Shown here in pieces: positions 56,479-64,000 of a DNA stretch of 64,000 bases. The notes under the pieces are model-generated. The model did not search any database, was not told the origin of the DNA, and was given only the letters and a program-made list of their open reading frames with translations. The position numbers and the translations under genes are program-made. Origin of the DNA: Ferruginibacter sp. (GTDB lineage: Bacteria; Bacteroidota; Bacteroidia; Chitinophagales; Chitinophagaceae); assembly GCA_014379625.1 (NCBI GenBank), contig JACMLJ010000080.1, positions 62,001 to 126,000 of the forward strand, in the 5' to 3' direction. Position 1 is the first letter of the stretch; each line of letters starts with the position of its first letter.

Positions 56479-58347
56479 ATGCAATTTTTATTGAAAACAA
56501 TTACCGTCATCTTTTTTTTGAGCGCTTTCAGTAATGGTTATGCGCAACGGCAAATGGAATACCTGAACCGGGGGATATATGCAATGAATGAGGGCAATGG
56601 GAAAATTTTTGTAAGTTGGCGTTTATTGGGCGATGAACCGGATGATATCGCTTTTAACCTGTACAGGACAACCCAGGGAAAAACAGTAAAGCTCAACCAG
56701 CAGCCACTAATCAACGGAACAAATTTCAGCGACGAAACGGCCGATACCACAAAGGCCAACAGGTATAGTGTAAAAAAAATCATCAAAGGGAAAGAGCAAC
56801 ATAGCGACAAGGATTTTGAATGGCTCCCTGGTTCAATGCCTTATTTATCCATCCCGCTTAAAACACCTGCCGGCTATACACCCAATGACCTCTCTGTTGG
56901 TGATGTGGATGGGGATGGTGAATATGAAATTATTGTACACCAAACCGGCAGGGGAAGAGACAATGCGCAGGCCGGGCTAACAGACCCTGCCATCTTTCAA
57001 TGCTACAAAATGAACGGCAGTTTTTTATGGCAGATCAACCTGGGAAAAAATATCAGGGAAGGTGCCCATTACACCCAGTTTATGGTGTATGATCTTGACG
57101 GTGATGGTAAAGCAGAAATAGCTATGAAAACCGCGGATGGTACAATCGATGGAAAGGGAAAGGTGATTGGCGATAGTACAAAAGATTACCGCAATAAAGG
57201 TGACAGGCAGAAGGAAGGCAAAGTGCTGGATGGCCCGGAATACTTCACCATTTTTGATGGGTTGACCGGCGCTGAGTTGGCCACCACCAATTACCTCGCT
57301 CCAAGGGGTGATATAGGTACCTGGGGCGGAAGAGGGGGTAATGGCGGCAATGATAATTCGGGCAACCGGGTAGACAGGTTCCTGGCATGTGTTGCTTACT
57401 TAGACGGGGTGCATCCAAGTGTGATCATGTGCAGGGGTTATTATGGAAGAACTGTGCTGGCCGCCTGGGACTGGCGGAATAAAAAACTTTCGTCCCGCTG
57501 GGTATTTGATTCAAAGGATGCTGCCAATCCTTTTTCCGGAATGGGCAATCATAATTTATTTGTGACCGATGTGGATAATGATGGTAAGGATGAAATTGTA
57601 TATGGAAGTATGTGTGTGGATGATAATGGCAAAGGTTTATATACTACCGGTTTAAGGCATGGTGACGCTGTGCATGTTACAGATATGGATCCTTCCCATC
57701 ACGGCCTGGAAGTATTTGGCATACACGAAATTGAAGAAGGTACCAAGGGGCCCGGTACCGCTATGTATGATGCAGCTACCGGCAAAATTTTATGGAGTGG
57801 CGAACAGGATAAAGATGTGGGCCGCGGCATGAGTGCGGATATCGATCCCCGTTATCCCGGTTACGAAAGTTGGGGCGGCGGTGAAGGGTTGATGTCTGCC
57901 AAAGGCGAAAAGATCGGCGTTAGCCCGCGCAGTGTAAACTTCCGCATCTGGTGGGATGGAGACCTGTTAACCGAATTGCTTGATAAAACACGTATTGATA
58001 AATGGGATTATAAAAACGGGAAACTGGATAATATTTTTGATGCAGCTATCTATAATTGCTTATCCAATAACGGCACCAAGGCCACCCCGGCATTAAGCGC
58101 CGATCTTTTGGGCGACTGGAGGGAGGAAGTGATATTCAGAACGGCGGATAGTAAAGAATTAAGAATTTTCTCCACCATCATCTCCACCGATCATCGTTTT
58201 TATACATTGATGCACAATCCGCAATACCGGTTAAGTATTGCCTGGCAAAATGTGGGATATAATCAACCGCCCTACACCGATTATTTTTTAGGCGAAGGAA
58301 TGCAAAAGCCACCGAAACAAAATATTGTGATCTTAAAAAAGAAATAA
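56479..58347 (+). CDS. PL11 rhamnogalacturonan lyase (copy 2)
   Basis: Paralogue of the gene at 52117 with the same fold. Seen: signal peptide (about 1-22, NGYAQ), RQMEYLNRGIYAMNEGNGKI, VGDVDGDGEYEI, VYDLDGDGKAEIAMKTADGT, VTDVDNDGKDEIVYG, RFLACVAYLDGVHPSVIMCR and SADLLGDWREEVIFRT. 622 residues. It differs from copy 1 mainly in a Gly-rich loop (IGTWGGRGGNGGNDNSGNRV, about residues 275-294) where copy 1 has a shorter charged loop. In the Bacillus YesW/YesX pair a loop difference separates endo from exo action, so the same may hold here. It starts two bases after the GH2 stop. Confidence 0.94.
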   Translation: MQFLLKTITVIFFLSAFSNGYAQRQMEYLNRGIYAMNEGNGKIFVSWRLLGDEPDDIAFNLYRTTQGKTVKLNQQPLINGTNFSDETADTTKANRYSVKKIIKGKEQHSDKDFEWLPGSMPYLSIPLKTPAGYTPNDLSVGDVDGDGEYEIIVHQTGRGRDNAQAGLTDPAIFQCYKMNGSFLWQINLGKNIREGAHYTQFMVYDLDGDGKAEIAMKTADGTIDGKGKVIGDSTKDYRNKGDRQKEGKVLDGPEYFTIFDGLTGAELATTNYLAPRGDIGTWGGRGGNGGNDNSGNRVDRFLACVAYLDGVHPSVIMCRGYYGRTVLAAWDWRNKKLSSRWVFDSKDAANPFSGMGNHNLFVTDVDNDGKDEIVYGSMCVDDNGKGLYTTGLRHGDAVHVTDMDPSHHGLEVFGIHEIEEGTKGPGTAMYDAATGKILWSGEQDKDVGRGMSADIDPRYPGYESWGGGEGLMSAKGEKIGVSPRSVNFRIWWDGDLLTELLDKTRIDKWDYKNGKLDNIFDAAIYNCLSNNGTKATPALSADLLGDWREEVIFRTADSKELRIFSTIISTDHRFYTLMHNPQYRLSIAWQNVGYNQPPYTDYFLGEGMQKPPKQNIVILKKK

Positions 58348-58361
58348 AATTCCAAAGTCCA

Positions 58362-58503
58362 GCCCCGAACGGGCATAATACAATAGCGAATGGCGCAGCC
58401 TATCAATATTCAACAAGCCCCGAAGGGGCGCAATACAAAAGCGATGGGTGAAGCCCATCGAACCGAAAGGGCGTAATAACGCGGCCATGGGTAAAGCGCA
58501 TCG
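58362..58503. repeat. Cluster of three REP-like units before CE12
   Basis: Three consecutive degenerate copies of the two-hairpin unit also seen at 51783 and 52005. Recognisable parts are GCCCCGAACGGGC (58362-58374), GCCCCGAAGGGGC (58417-58429) with GCGATGGGtgaaGCCCATCG (58441-58460), and CCGAAAGGGCG (58463-58473). The block fills the spacer between PL11 and CE12 and ends about ten bases before the CE12 start. Confidence 0.8.
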
Positions 58504-58512
58504 AAATCAAAA

Positions 58513-59340
58513 ATGATATATCCACCACAACCCATCAATAATATTAATCCATCAATCATTTTAAAACACCCAATAATTGTGAAAATAATATTAAGCCTAT
58601 CAATCCTTTTTACCGCTCTTTTTCTTTTACAAAAAGATAAGCCAACCATTTATATCATCGGCGACTCCACCGTTCGCAATACCAACCGTCCCCAGTGTGG
58701 CTGGGGCGAAATGATTGGGGAATACTTTGATACTGAAAAAATAAGCATCAGTAATCAGGCGATGGCCGGTCGTAGTACCCGTACATTTATCAAAGAAGGA
58801 AGATGGGATAAAGTGATGGGCACCATAAAAAAAGGCGATTACCTTATCATGCAGTTTGGGCACAATGAAGGCAGCAAACCCGATACCAGCAGGGGTGGAA
58901 GAAGGGGTGTGCTAAAAGGAACCGGTGATGAAGCAGTAGAACTCACCTGGCCGGATGGCACGAAAGAAATAGTGAATACCTATGGATGGTATTTAAAAAA
59001 GTTTGTGAAGGAGGCAAAAGCGAAAGGAGCCATCCCCATCATCGTCTCAATGATACCAAGAAACGAATTTAAAGAGGGTAAAGTAAAACGTGCTGATAAT
59101 GATTTTGGTAAATGGGCAAAGGAAGTGGCAGAAAAAGAAGGGGCATTTTTTATTGACCTCAATGGGATCACTGCCAATAAGTATGATGCACTTGGCCCCG
59201 ATGAAGTAAAGAAATTTTTTCCCGGCGACCATACCCATACCAATGTTGACGGGGCAAGGGTAAACGCCGCGTCGGTCGCTGAAGGGATAAGGTTAATAAA
59301 AAATTTGGAGTTGAATAAATATTTAATTTCAAAAAAATAA
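58513..59340 (+). CDS. CE12 rhamnogalacturonan acetylesterase
   Basis: SGNH esterase that removes acetyl groups from galacturonate in RG-I, making the backbone accessible to PL11 and GH28. Seen: an N-terminal hydrophobic stretch (IIVKIILSLSILFTALFLLQ, about 22-41) acting as signal or anchor, block I IYIIGDSTVRNTNRPQCGWG with Ser52, SNQAMAGRSTRTF, LIMQFGHNEGSKPDTSRGG, and FFPGDHTHTNVDGARVNAA with Asp239/His242. 275 residues, the compact form of the family. The N-terminal 20 residues before the hydrophobic segment are unusual for a signal peptide; a later non-ATG start cannot be excluded. REP units lie immediately upstream. Confidence 0.92.
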   Translation: MIYPPQPINNINPSIILKHPIIVKIILSLSILFTALFLLQKDKPTIYIIGDSTVRNTNRPQCGWGEMIGEYFDTEKISISNQAMAGRSTRTFIKEGRWDKVMGTIKKGDYLIMQFGHNEGSKPDTSRGGRRGVLKGTGDEAVELTWPDGTKEIVNTYGWYLKKFVKEAKAKGAIPIIVSMIPRNEFKEGKVKRADNDFGKWAKEVAEKEGAFFIDLNGITANKYDALGPDEVKKFFPGDHTHTNVDGARVNAASVAEGIRLIKNLELNKYLISKK

Positions 59341-59492
59341 ATTGACCCGCGCATCAACCAGCAGGTATAGGAATGTATTTATGATGGAACACTTTTAATC
59401 ATCATCCGGTATTCAAAAGAAACCAGGCATCAAAATCAGGCACCAGGTATTAAATCGAACTGATTTTATCCATCCTGAAAATATTGCACCGT

Positions 59493-60002
59493 TAATTAGT
59501 ATTTGCAAGAAAACTTTGAAACCCTTTCCAAATAATAAGTTTAGGAAATTTTGCCTGCTGAATGTTACTTATTTGAAATTAAAGATAGCTCTCAAATGCA
59601 ATATTACGGATCTGCATGATTACGAAATTTTAAATGTGACCGGTACTCGATTTTCTACACCAATAACCGGATAAGCCGCCTTTCGTTGGTTCGTCTTCCG
59701 CCGAAGGCGGAATTGAAAAAATGCGAAGCTTATTTTTTCAAAGAAGCAAAAACAGCGGCGTTTCGGTTACGCAGCCCCGCCGGCTGGGGAGGCGAAAGTA
59801 GCGAGTTGACAAAAGTTAACTTATTCAGAAAAGGAATACCGGCAATGAGCCGAACTATTTTATGATCGACAAATAATTGAAGGGGATAAAAATAAAAAAA
59901 TGATTTTAAATAGATGGTCGGTGAAGCAAAGATTCGCAATAGAAAATATTTTAAAACCTTTACCAGTTGTCAATCATAGAGTTTTCTTGCAGACACTAAT
60001 TA
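59493..60002. mobile_element. Element copy B: 510-bp non-coding repeat with terminal inverted repeats
   Basis: Second copy of the element at 42203. Terminal inverted repeats of 23 bp (59493-59515 and 59980-60002) match at 21 positions. The centre keeps the same fold as copy A: TAACCGG (59664-59670) with TCGGTTA (59763-59769), GCCGC (59675-59679) with GCGGC (59755-59759), a TTCCGCC-GAA-GGCGGAA hairpin (59696-59712) and a TTGAAAAAAT/ATTTTTTCAA hairpin (59713-59722 with 59732-59741). The hairpin sequences differ from copy A. It ends seven bases before the next gene's ATG. The rest of spacer 59341-60009 (59341-59492) shows only degenerate ccaggcatc-type repeats. Confidence 0.78.
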
Positions 60003-60009
60003 TTTACAG

Positions 60010-62913
60010 ATGAAAAAAGAAAATTTAAAGCTTAACATGATTGCCCTGCTGATGGTACTGGTAGGGAATTTTTATGGGGTACAGGCACAGCAGATTTCTC
60101 TGGCAGGTAGCTGGCGGTTTAAAACTGACCCCACCGATGCCGGGGTTAATGAAAGCTGGTTTAATAAAAAGCTGGAGGATCATATTCTTTTACCCGGGTC
60201 AATGCTTACCAATAATAAAGGCGATGGGGTAACGCTGCATACAAAATGGACGGGCAGTATTTATGACAGCAGTTGGTTTTTTATTCCGCGCTTTGCGAAG
60301 TACCGGCAACCCGGTAATATAAAATTTCCGTTCTGGCTTACCCCGGCAAAATATTATACAGGCGCCGCCTGGTACCAGAAAGAAGTCATCATCCCTGCAT
60401 CCTGGAAAGGAAAACATATCAGTTTATTTTTAGAAAGATGCCATACAGAGACTACTGTGTGGATTGATGGTAAGGCAATGGGTATGCAAAACAGTATGGT
60501 GACCCCTCATCAATATGATCTCGGTAATTACCTGTTTGCCGGAAAGCATATTATTACCATAAAAATTGATAACCGTATCAAAACAATCAATGTGGGAGAA
60601 GATTCTCACAGCCTCACCGACCATACACAGGGGAACTGGAACGGTATTATCGGGAGAATGGAACTGATTGCATCACCCCCGGTTTATATTGCGGATGTAC
60701 AGGTGTACACGGATATTAAAGCTAAATCTGTAAAAGTTATATTAAATATCGAAGGCAACCCATCCCTTGTAAAAACTATTGTTCTTTCGGCAAAAAGTAT
60801 AGGTGCCAAAACAGTCCATATTGTAAAAGGGGTAAAGATTTTGCCCGCTGCATTTCATGATAAAAAATCTGTTGAAGCAACCATACAAATGGGTGGGCAG
60901 ATGATGCTATGGGATGAATTCGACCCCAACCTGTACCAGCTTTCGGTGCAACTAAATACTGTTGCTGGAGGTTCAGATGAGAAAAGCATACAATTCGGCA
61001 TGAGAGATTTTAAAACCGCGGGCACCCATTTTATTATAAATGGCAATACCGTTTTTTTAAGGGGTACTGTCGACTGTTGTGTATTTCCGCTGACGGGTTA
61101 CCCGCCCACTGATGTAAACTCCTGGCTTAGTATTTTTAGGGTGGCTAAGGAACATGGGTTGAACCATATCCGTTTTCATAGCTGGTGTCCGCCGGAAGCC
61201 GCGTTTATTGCAGCGGATAAAACGGGTTTTTATTTGCAGGTAGAAGCACCCACCTGGCCCAATCATGGCGTTACGCTGGGAGATAATAAACCCATTGACC
61301 AGTTTATTTATGATGAAACCAACCGAATCGCAAAGGCTTATGGTAACTATGCGTCATTTTGTATGCTGGCTTCCGGTAATGAGCCCGGTGGCAAAAACCA
61401 GGCAAAATACCTTGCTGCATTTGTACAATACTGGAAGGCCAAAGATACAAGAAGAGTTTATACCGGGGCATCGGTGGGAATGAGCTGGCCGCTCGTACCG
61501 GAAAATGAGTATATGGTAAAATCGGGCCCACGCAATTTAAACTGGACGAATGCCATGCCCGAAAGCAAATCCGATTACCGCCTGGCTATCGAAAAATTTA
61601 TCCTGCCATACGTGACCCATGAAATGGGGCAGTGGTGCGTATTTCCGGATTTTACAGAGATAAAAAAATATACCGGCGCCTATCGCGCAAAAAATTTTGA
61701 ATTGTTTGAAGAAGACCTCCGGGATCAAGGGATGGGTGACCAGGCGGAAAAATTTCACCTGGCTTCCGGGAAGTTGCAGGTACTCTGTTATAAAAATGAA
61801 ATTGAAAAAACCCTTCGTACAAAAGGGCTGGCGGGTTTTCAGTTACTTGGCCTACAGGATTTTCCAGGCCAGGGAACAGCCCTGATAGGTACCATGAACC
61901 CGTTCTGGGAAAACAAACGATACATCACCACCAAACAATTCAGCAGCTTTTGCAATTCAACTGTTCCGTTGTTACGAACAGACAAATTTGTTTACACCAA
62001 CAATGAAACATTTAATGGGTCGGTTGAAATTTATCATTACGGCAAATCAAGTTTTAAACATGCCAGCGTTTACTGGCGGATAAAAGATGCACAGGGAAAA
62101 CTATTGCAGCAAACCCTGTTCGATACGGCTGACATAGCCAGTGGTAAAAATACCTGGGTCGGTGATATCAGTTATGGCCTGTCGTCATTTTTAAAGGCAA
62201 CGGCTTTAACTGTTGAAGTGGGCATACAAAACACCAACTTCCTCAACAGTTGGAATATCTGGGTGTATCCAAAAACGCTGCCCGTTACCGGCAATGAAAT
62301 TTATTATACAACCGTTTTAGACAAAAATGCGGAATATATACTGGAGAAAGGCGGAAAGGTATTGCTGAATATAGCTGGCAAACTGGTGAAAGGAAAGGAG
62401 GTGGTACAAACATTCCTGCCGGTATTCTGGAATACGTCCTGGTTTAAAATGCGGCCCCCACATACTTTGGGGATATTATTGGATGAACTTCACCCCGCTT
62501 TCAGGGAATTTCCAACCGGCTTTTACAGTGATTTGCAATGGTGGGAAATTGTAAACAAATCGCAGGTAATGCACCTGGAAGATTTTCCCAAAAACTTCCG
62601 CCCGCTGGTACAGCCAATTGATACCTGGTTCCTCAACCGGAGGCTGGCATTGGTTTTTGAAGCAAGGGTGGGCAATGGGAAAATCATCATAAGCAGCGCC
62701 AATTTTGCAGACACCAGCGGCCCCGCCGCCAAACAACTACTATTCAGCCTTAAAAAATATATGAATAGCGACCAATTCAATCCTCCCGATAAAATTGACA
62801 TTACCCTGGTAAAAGATCTTTTGCTAACACCTTCTAAATTTGTGTTTGACCCCTATACAAAAGGAAATCCGGATGAATTAAAACCCATGCCAGCCATTAT
62901 CAATCCTAAATAA
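60010..62913 (+). CDS. Large GH2-type sugar-binding-domain glycosidase
   Basis: Seen: signal peptide (about 1-27, GVQAQ), sugar-binding jelly-roll starting ISLAGSWRFKTDPTDAG, AAWYQKEVIIPASWKGKHIS, then a barrel with FFLRGTVDCCVFPLTGYPPT-type entry, LNHIRFHSWCPPEAAFIAAD, acid/base Glu458 in CMLASGNEPGGK and probable nucleophile Glu538 in PYVTHEMGQWCVFPD. Long C-terminal beta domains run to residue 967. The barrel resembles GH2 proteins from RG-I loci; activity could be galactosidase, glucuronidase or other. Repeat element copy B ends seven bases before ATG 60010, so this gene's ribosome-binding region and perhaps its promoter belong to the element. Confidence 0.85.
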   Translation: MKKENLKLNMIALLMVLVGNFYGVQAQQISLAGSWRFKTDPTDAGVNESWFNKKLEDHILLPGSMLTNNKGDGVTLHTKWTGSIYDSSWFFIPRFAKYRQPGNIKFPFWLTPAKYYTGAAWYQKEVIIPASWKGKHISLFLERCHTETTVWIDGKAMGMQNSMVTPHQYDLGNYLFAGKHIITIKIDNRIKTINVGEDSHSLTDHTQGNWNGIIGRMELIASPPVYIADVQVYTDIKAKSVKVILNIEGNPSLVKTIVLSAKSIGAKTVHIVKGVKILPAAFHDKKSVEATIQMGGQMMLWDEFDPNLYQLSVQLNTVAGGSDEKSIQFGMRDFKTAGTHFIINGNTVFLRGTVDCCVFPLTGYPPTDVNSWLSIFRVAKEHGLNHIRFHSWCPPEAAFIAADKTGFYLQVEAPTWPNHGVTLGDNKPIDQFIYDETNRIAKAYGNYASFCMLASGNEPGGKNQAKYLAAFVQYWKAKDTRRVYTGASVGMSWPLVPENEYMVKSGPRNLNWTNAMPESKSDYRLAIEKFILPYVTHEMGQWCVFPDFTEIKKYTGAYRAKNFELFEEDLRDQGMGDQAEKFHLASGKLQVLCYKNEIEKTLRTKGLAGFQLLGLQDFPGQGTALIGTMNPFWENKRYITTKQFSSFCNSTVPLLRTDKFVYTNNETFNGSVEIYHYGKSSFKHASVYWRIKDAQGKLLQQTLFDTADIASGKNTWVGDISYGLSSFLKATALTVEVGIQNTNFLNSWNIWVYPKTLPVTGNEIYYTTVLDKNAEYILEKGGKVLLNIAGKLVKGKEVVQTFLPVFWNTSWFKMRPPHTLGILLDELHPAFREFPTGFYSDLQWWEIVNKSQVMHLEDFPKNFRPLVQPIDTWFLNRRLALVFEARVGNGKIIISSANFADTSGPAAKQLLFSLKKYMNSDQFNPPDKIDITLVKDLLLTPSKFVFDPYTKGNPDELKPMPAIINPK

Positions 62914-63282
62914 AATGGCAACAATAATTTGTATTTGGAATAATATTAGTTCAGGCAGCTACTGTCAAAACCAGGCATCCGGTTATTTATCCCTCTTTTG
63001 TTTAAACTATCCGGTAGAACAGGGTCAATAAAAGTTGACAGGACAGTACGGGATGGATTGGAAAAATATAAATTTTACATTTAATTATCTTGCTAACCAA
63101 TACGATTGCTTAATGAAAGTTCTGTCTTCTTTCACACGAATATTCATATTAGATAACTCGAAACGGTAAGTTTATGCAGCTATTGATTGGCTGTATACTA
63201 ACAGTGGGTTACGGCTTATCCAAAAATCATTGCATGTAGTCCGGGCTGCTTATATTTTTAAAGAATACTATTTATTATCATC
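62914..63282 (+). promoter_or_regulatory. Spacer with candidate promoter for the right-hand sigma factor
   Basis: No gene was recognised in this 369-base spacer. The best promoter match is TTG (63230-63232), an 18-base spacer and TATATTTT (63251-63258, one mismatch to TAnnTTTG), ending 24 bases before the sigma start. I see no terminator for the upstream GH2 gene. Confidence 0.4.
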
Positions 63283-63879
63283 ATGCTTGCTACCCCGCTT
63301 TTTAATGAAAAGGAATTACTCTTTCAAATAGGGGCAGGTGAAGAACCTGCATTTTGTGTATTGTATAAACATTATTATGGTTCTGTGTCCAAAATTGTTG
63401 TAGGATACGTAAAGTCGCCCGAGCTTGCGGAGGATATTTCGCAGGAAATTTTTTTAAAAATTTGGGAAAACCGCGGCAGGCTTCAGGAGATCCGGTCATT
63501 CAGGGATTACCTGTTTATTGTTACGTACAATTACACAATGAATGTGCTTAAAGCGGCCGCAAGGAAAGAGGCTGGACTGGCTGAAATTATCCGCCATTAC
63601 CAAGCCGGTAGAATTTGTGCAGAAGAAGAAATACTCCATCACGAATACCAGCGTTTTTTAGATAAAACACTCGCCAGTCTCCCTTCCCGGTCAAGGGAAG
63701 TATTCAATTTATGCCGTAAGCAGGCCAAAAGCTACAACGAAGTGGCTTTACAATTAGGCATCTCCCGCAATGCTGTAAAAAATCACATGGTACATTCCAT
63801 GAAAATGCTAAAGAGGTCTGTTGAAACCGAACTGGGCATTTCATTGGGTATGCTGCTTGGCTTCATCCTCCTTAATTAA
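63283..63879 (+). CDS. ECF (FecI-type) RNA polymerase sigma factor
   Basis: Second alternative sigma factor, opening a new regulatory cassette. Seen: region 2 (LAEDISQEIFLKIWENRGRL, about 46-65), region 4 (LPSRSREVFNLCRKQAKSYN then a helix-turn-helix with SRNAVKNHMVHSMKML, about 130-178) and a hydrophobic tail (GISLGMLLGFILLN). 198 residues, the same length as the sigma factor at 13666 but clearly different in sequence. A FecR gene appears to start 59 bases downstream, so it probably controls a SusC/SusD system beyond the right edge rather than the genes to its left. Confidence 0.94.
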   Translation: MLATPLFNEKELLFQIGAGEEPAFCVLYKHYYGSVSKIVVGYVKSPELAEDISQEIFLKIWENRGRLQEIRSFRDYLFIVTYNYTMNVLKAAARKEAGLAEIIRHYQAGRICAEEEILHHEYQRFLDKTLASLPSRSREVFNLCRKQAKSYNEVALQLGISRNAVKNHMVHSMKMLKRSVETELGISLGMLLGFILLN

Positions 63880-63938
63880 TCAACCGAAATATTTTTTTAT
63901 CCCGGGATACCCCCGGGGATAATTTTATTGTCTTTATT

Positions 63939-64000
63939 ATGGAAAAGCACGAAATGACAGAAAAAGAACTTCACCAAAAACTCGTAGAACGGTATTGCGA
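63939..64000 (+). CDS. Probable FecR anti-sigma factor, N-terminal fragment
   Basis: An open frame starts at ATG 63939 and runs off the window: MEKHEMTEKELHQKLVERYC. Position directly after an ECF sigma gene and the charged, helical start ending in ERYC are what FecR proteins usually show. A GC-rich palindromic stretch (CCCGGG..CCCCGGGG, 63901-63918) lies between the two genes. Only 20 codons are visible, so the call rests on context. Confidence 0.6.
   Translation, partial: MEKHEMTEKELHQKLVERYC

Noticed and set aside
59740..59864. Short open frame within element copy B (KEAKTAAFRLRSPAGWGG...)
   Set aside because: Copy A carries a one-base indel in the same stretch (CCCGCC versus CCCCGCC), so the frame is not conserved between copies.

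Overview
The window reads as Bacteroidota chromosome, most likely Chitinophagaceae or a close relative. It carries three SusC/SusD pairs, SusD lipoproteins with an S-C-K-K lipobox region, FecI-type sigma / FecR anti-sigma cassettes, short palindromic intergenic repeats and promoter-like TAnnTTTG boxes. All genes I accept lie on the + strand. No tRNA, rRNA, CRISPR array, insertion-sequence transposase or phage gene was recognised.

Layout. (1) 1-7597: the tail of a SusC gene, its SusD and a terminator, then a second SusC/SusD pair. (2) 7745-13443: GH105, GH95 and a CE12-like acetylesterase. (3) 13666-21179: an ECF sigma factor, a FecR anti-sigma factor, a SusC with an N-terminal STN signalling domain, its SusD and a strong terminator. 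This is the only complete regulatory cassette here. (4) 21244-42079: a long enzyme array (BNR propeller, GH88, GH51, PL22, GH106, DUF4440, GH43, GH115, GH2, DUF2264, DUF4450). (5) 42845-62913: a YiaK-like dehydrogenase, GH43, two sialate-O-acetylesterase-type esterases, GH28, GH39, two PL11 lyases around a GH2, CE12 and another GH2. (6) From 63283 a second sigma/FecR cassette starts and runs off the right edge.

How the genes work together (inference from families). This is a very large pectin utilisation locus centred on rhamnogalacturonan-I. PL11 and GH28 would cut the backbone; CE12 and the SGNH esterases remove acetyl groups; GH105, GH106, GH88 and PL22 process the oligomers. GH51, GH43, GH2, GH39, GH95, GH115 and DUF2264/BNR proteins would strip arabinose, galactose, xylose, L-fucose or L-galactose and glucuronate decorations. 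Nearly all enzymes carry export signals; only the YiaK-like dehydrogenase is clearly cytoplasmic. SusC/SusD pairs import the oligosaccharides, and the STN-SusC/FecR/sigma chain probably senses one of them.

The most unusual signal is non-coding: two diverged ~510-545 bp elements (42203-42746 and 59493-60002) with terminal inverted repeats and a central fold that is kept while its hairpin sequences differ. Also notable are heptamer/octamer simple repeats that begin across the stop codons of three genes, and a ten-unit heptamer array inside the GH95 coding sequence.
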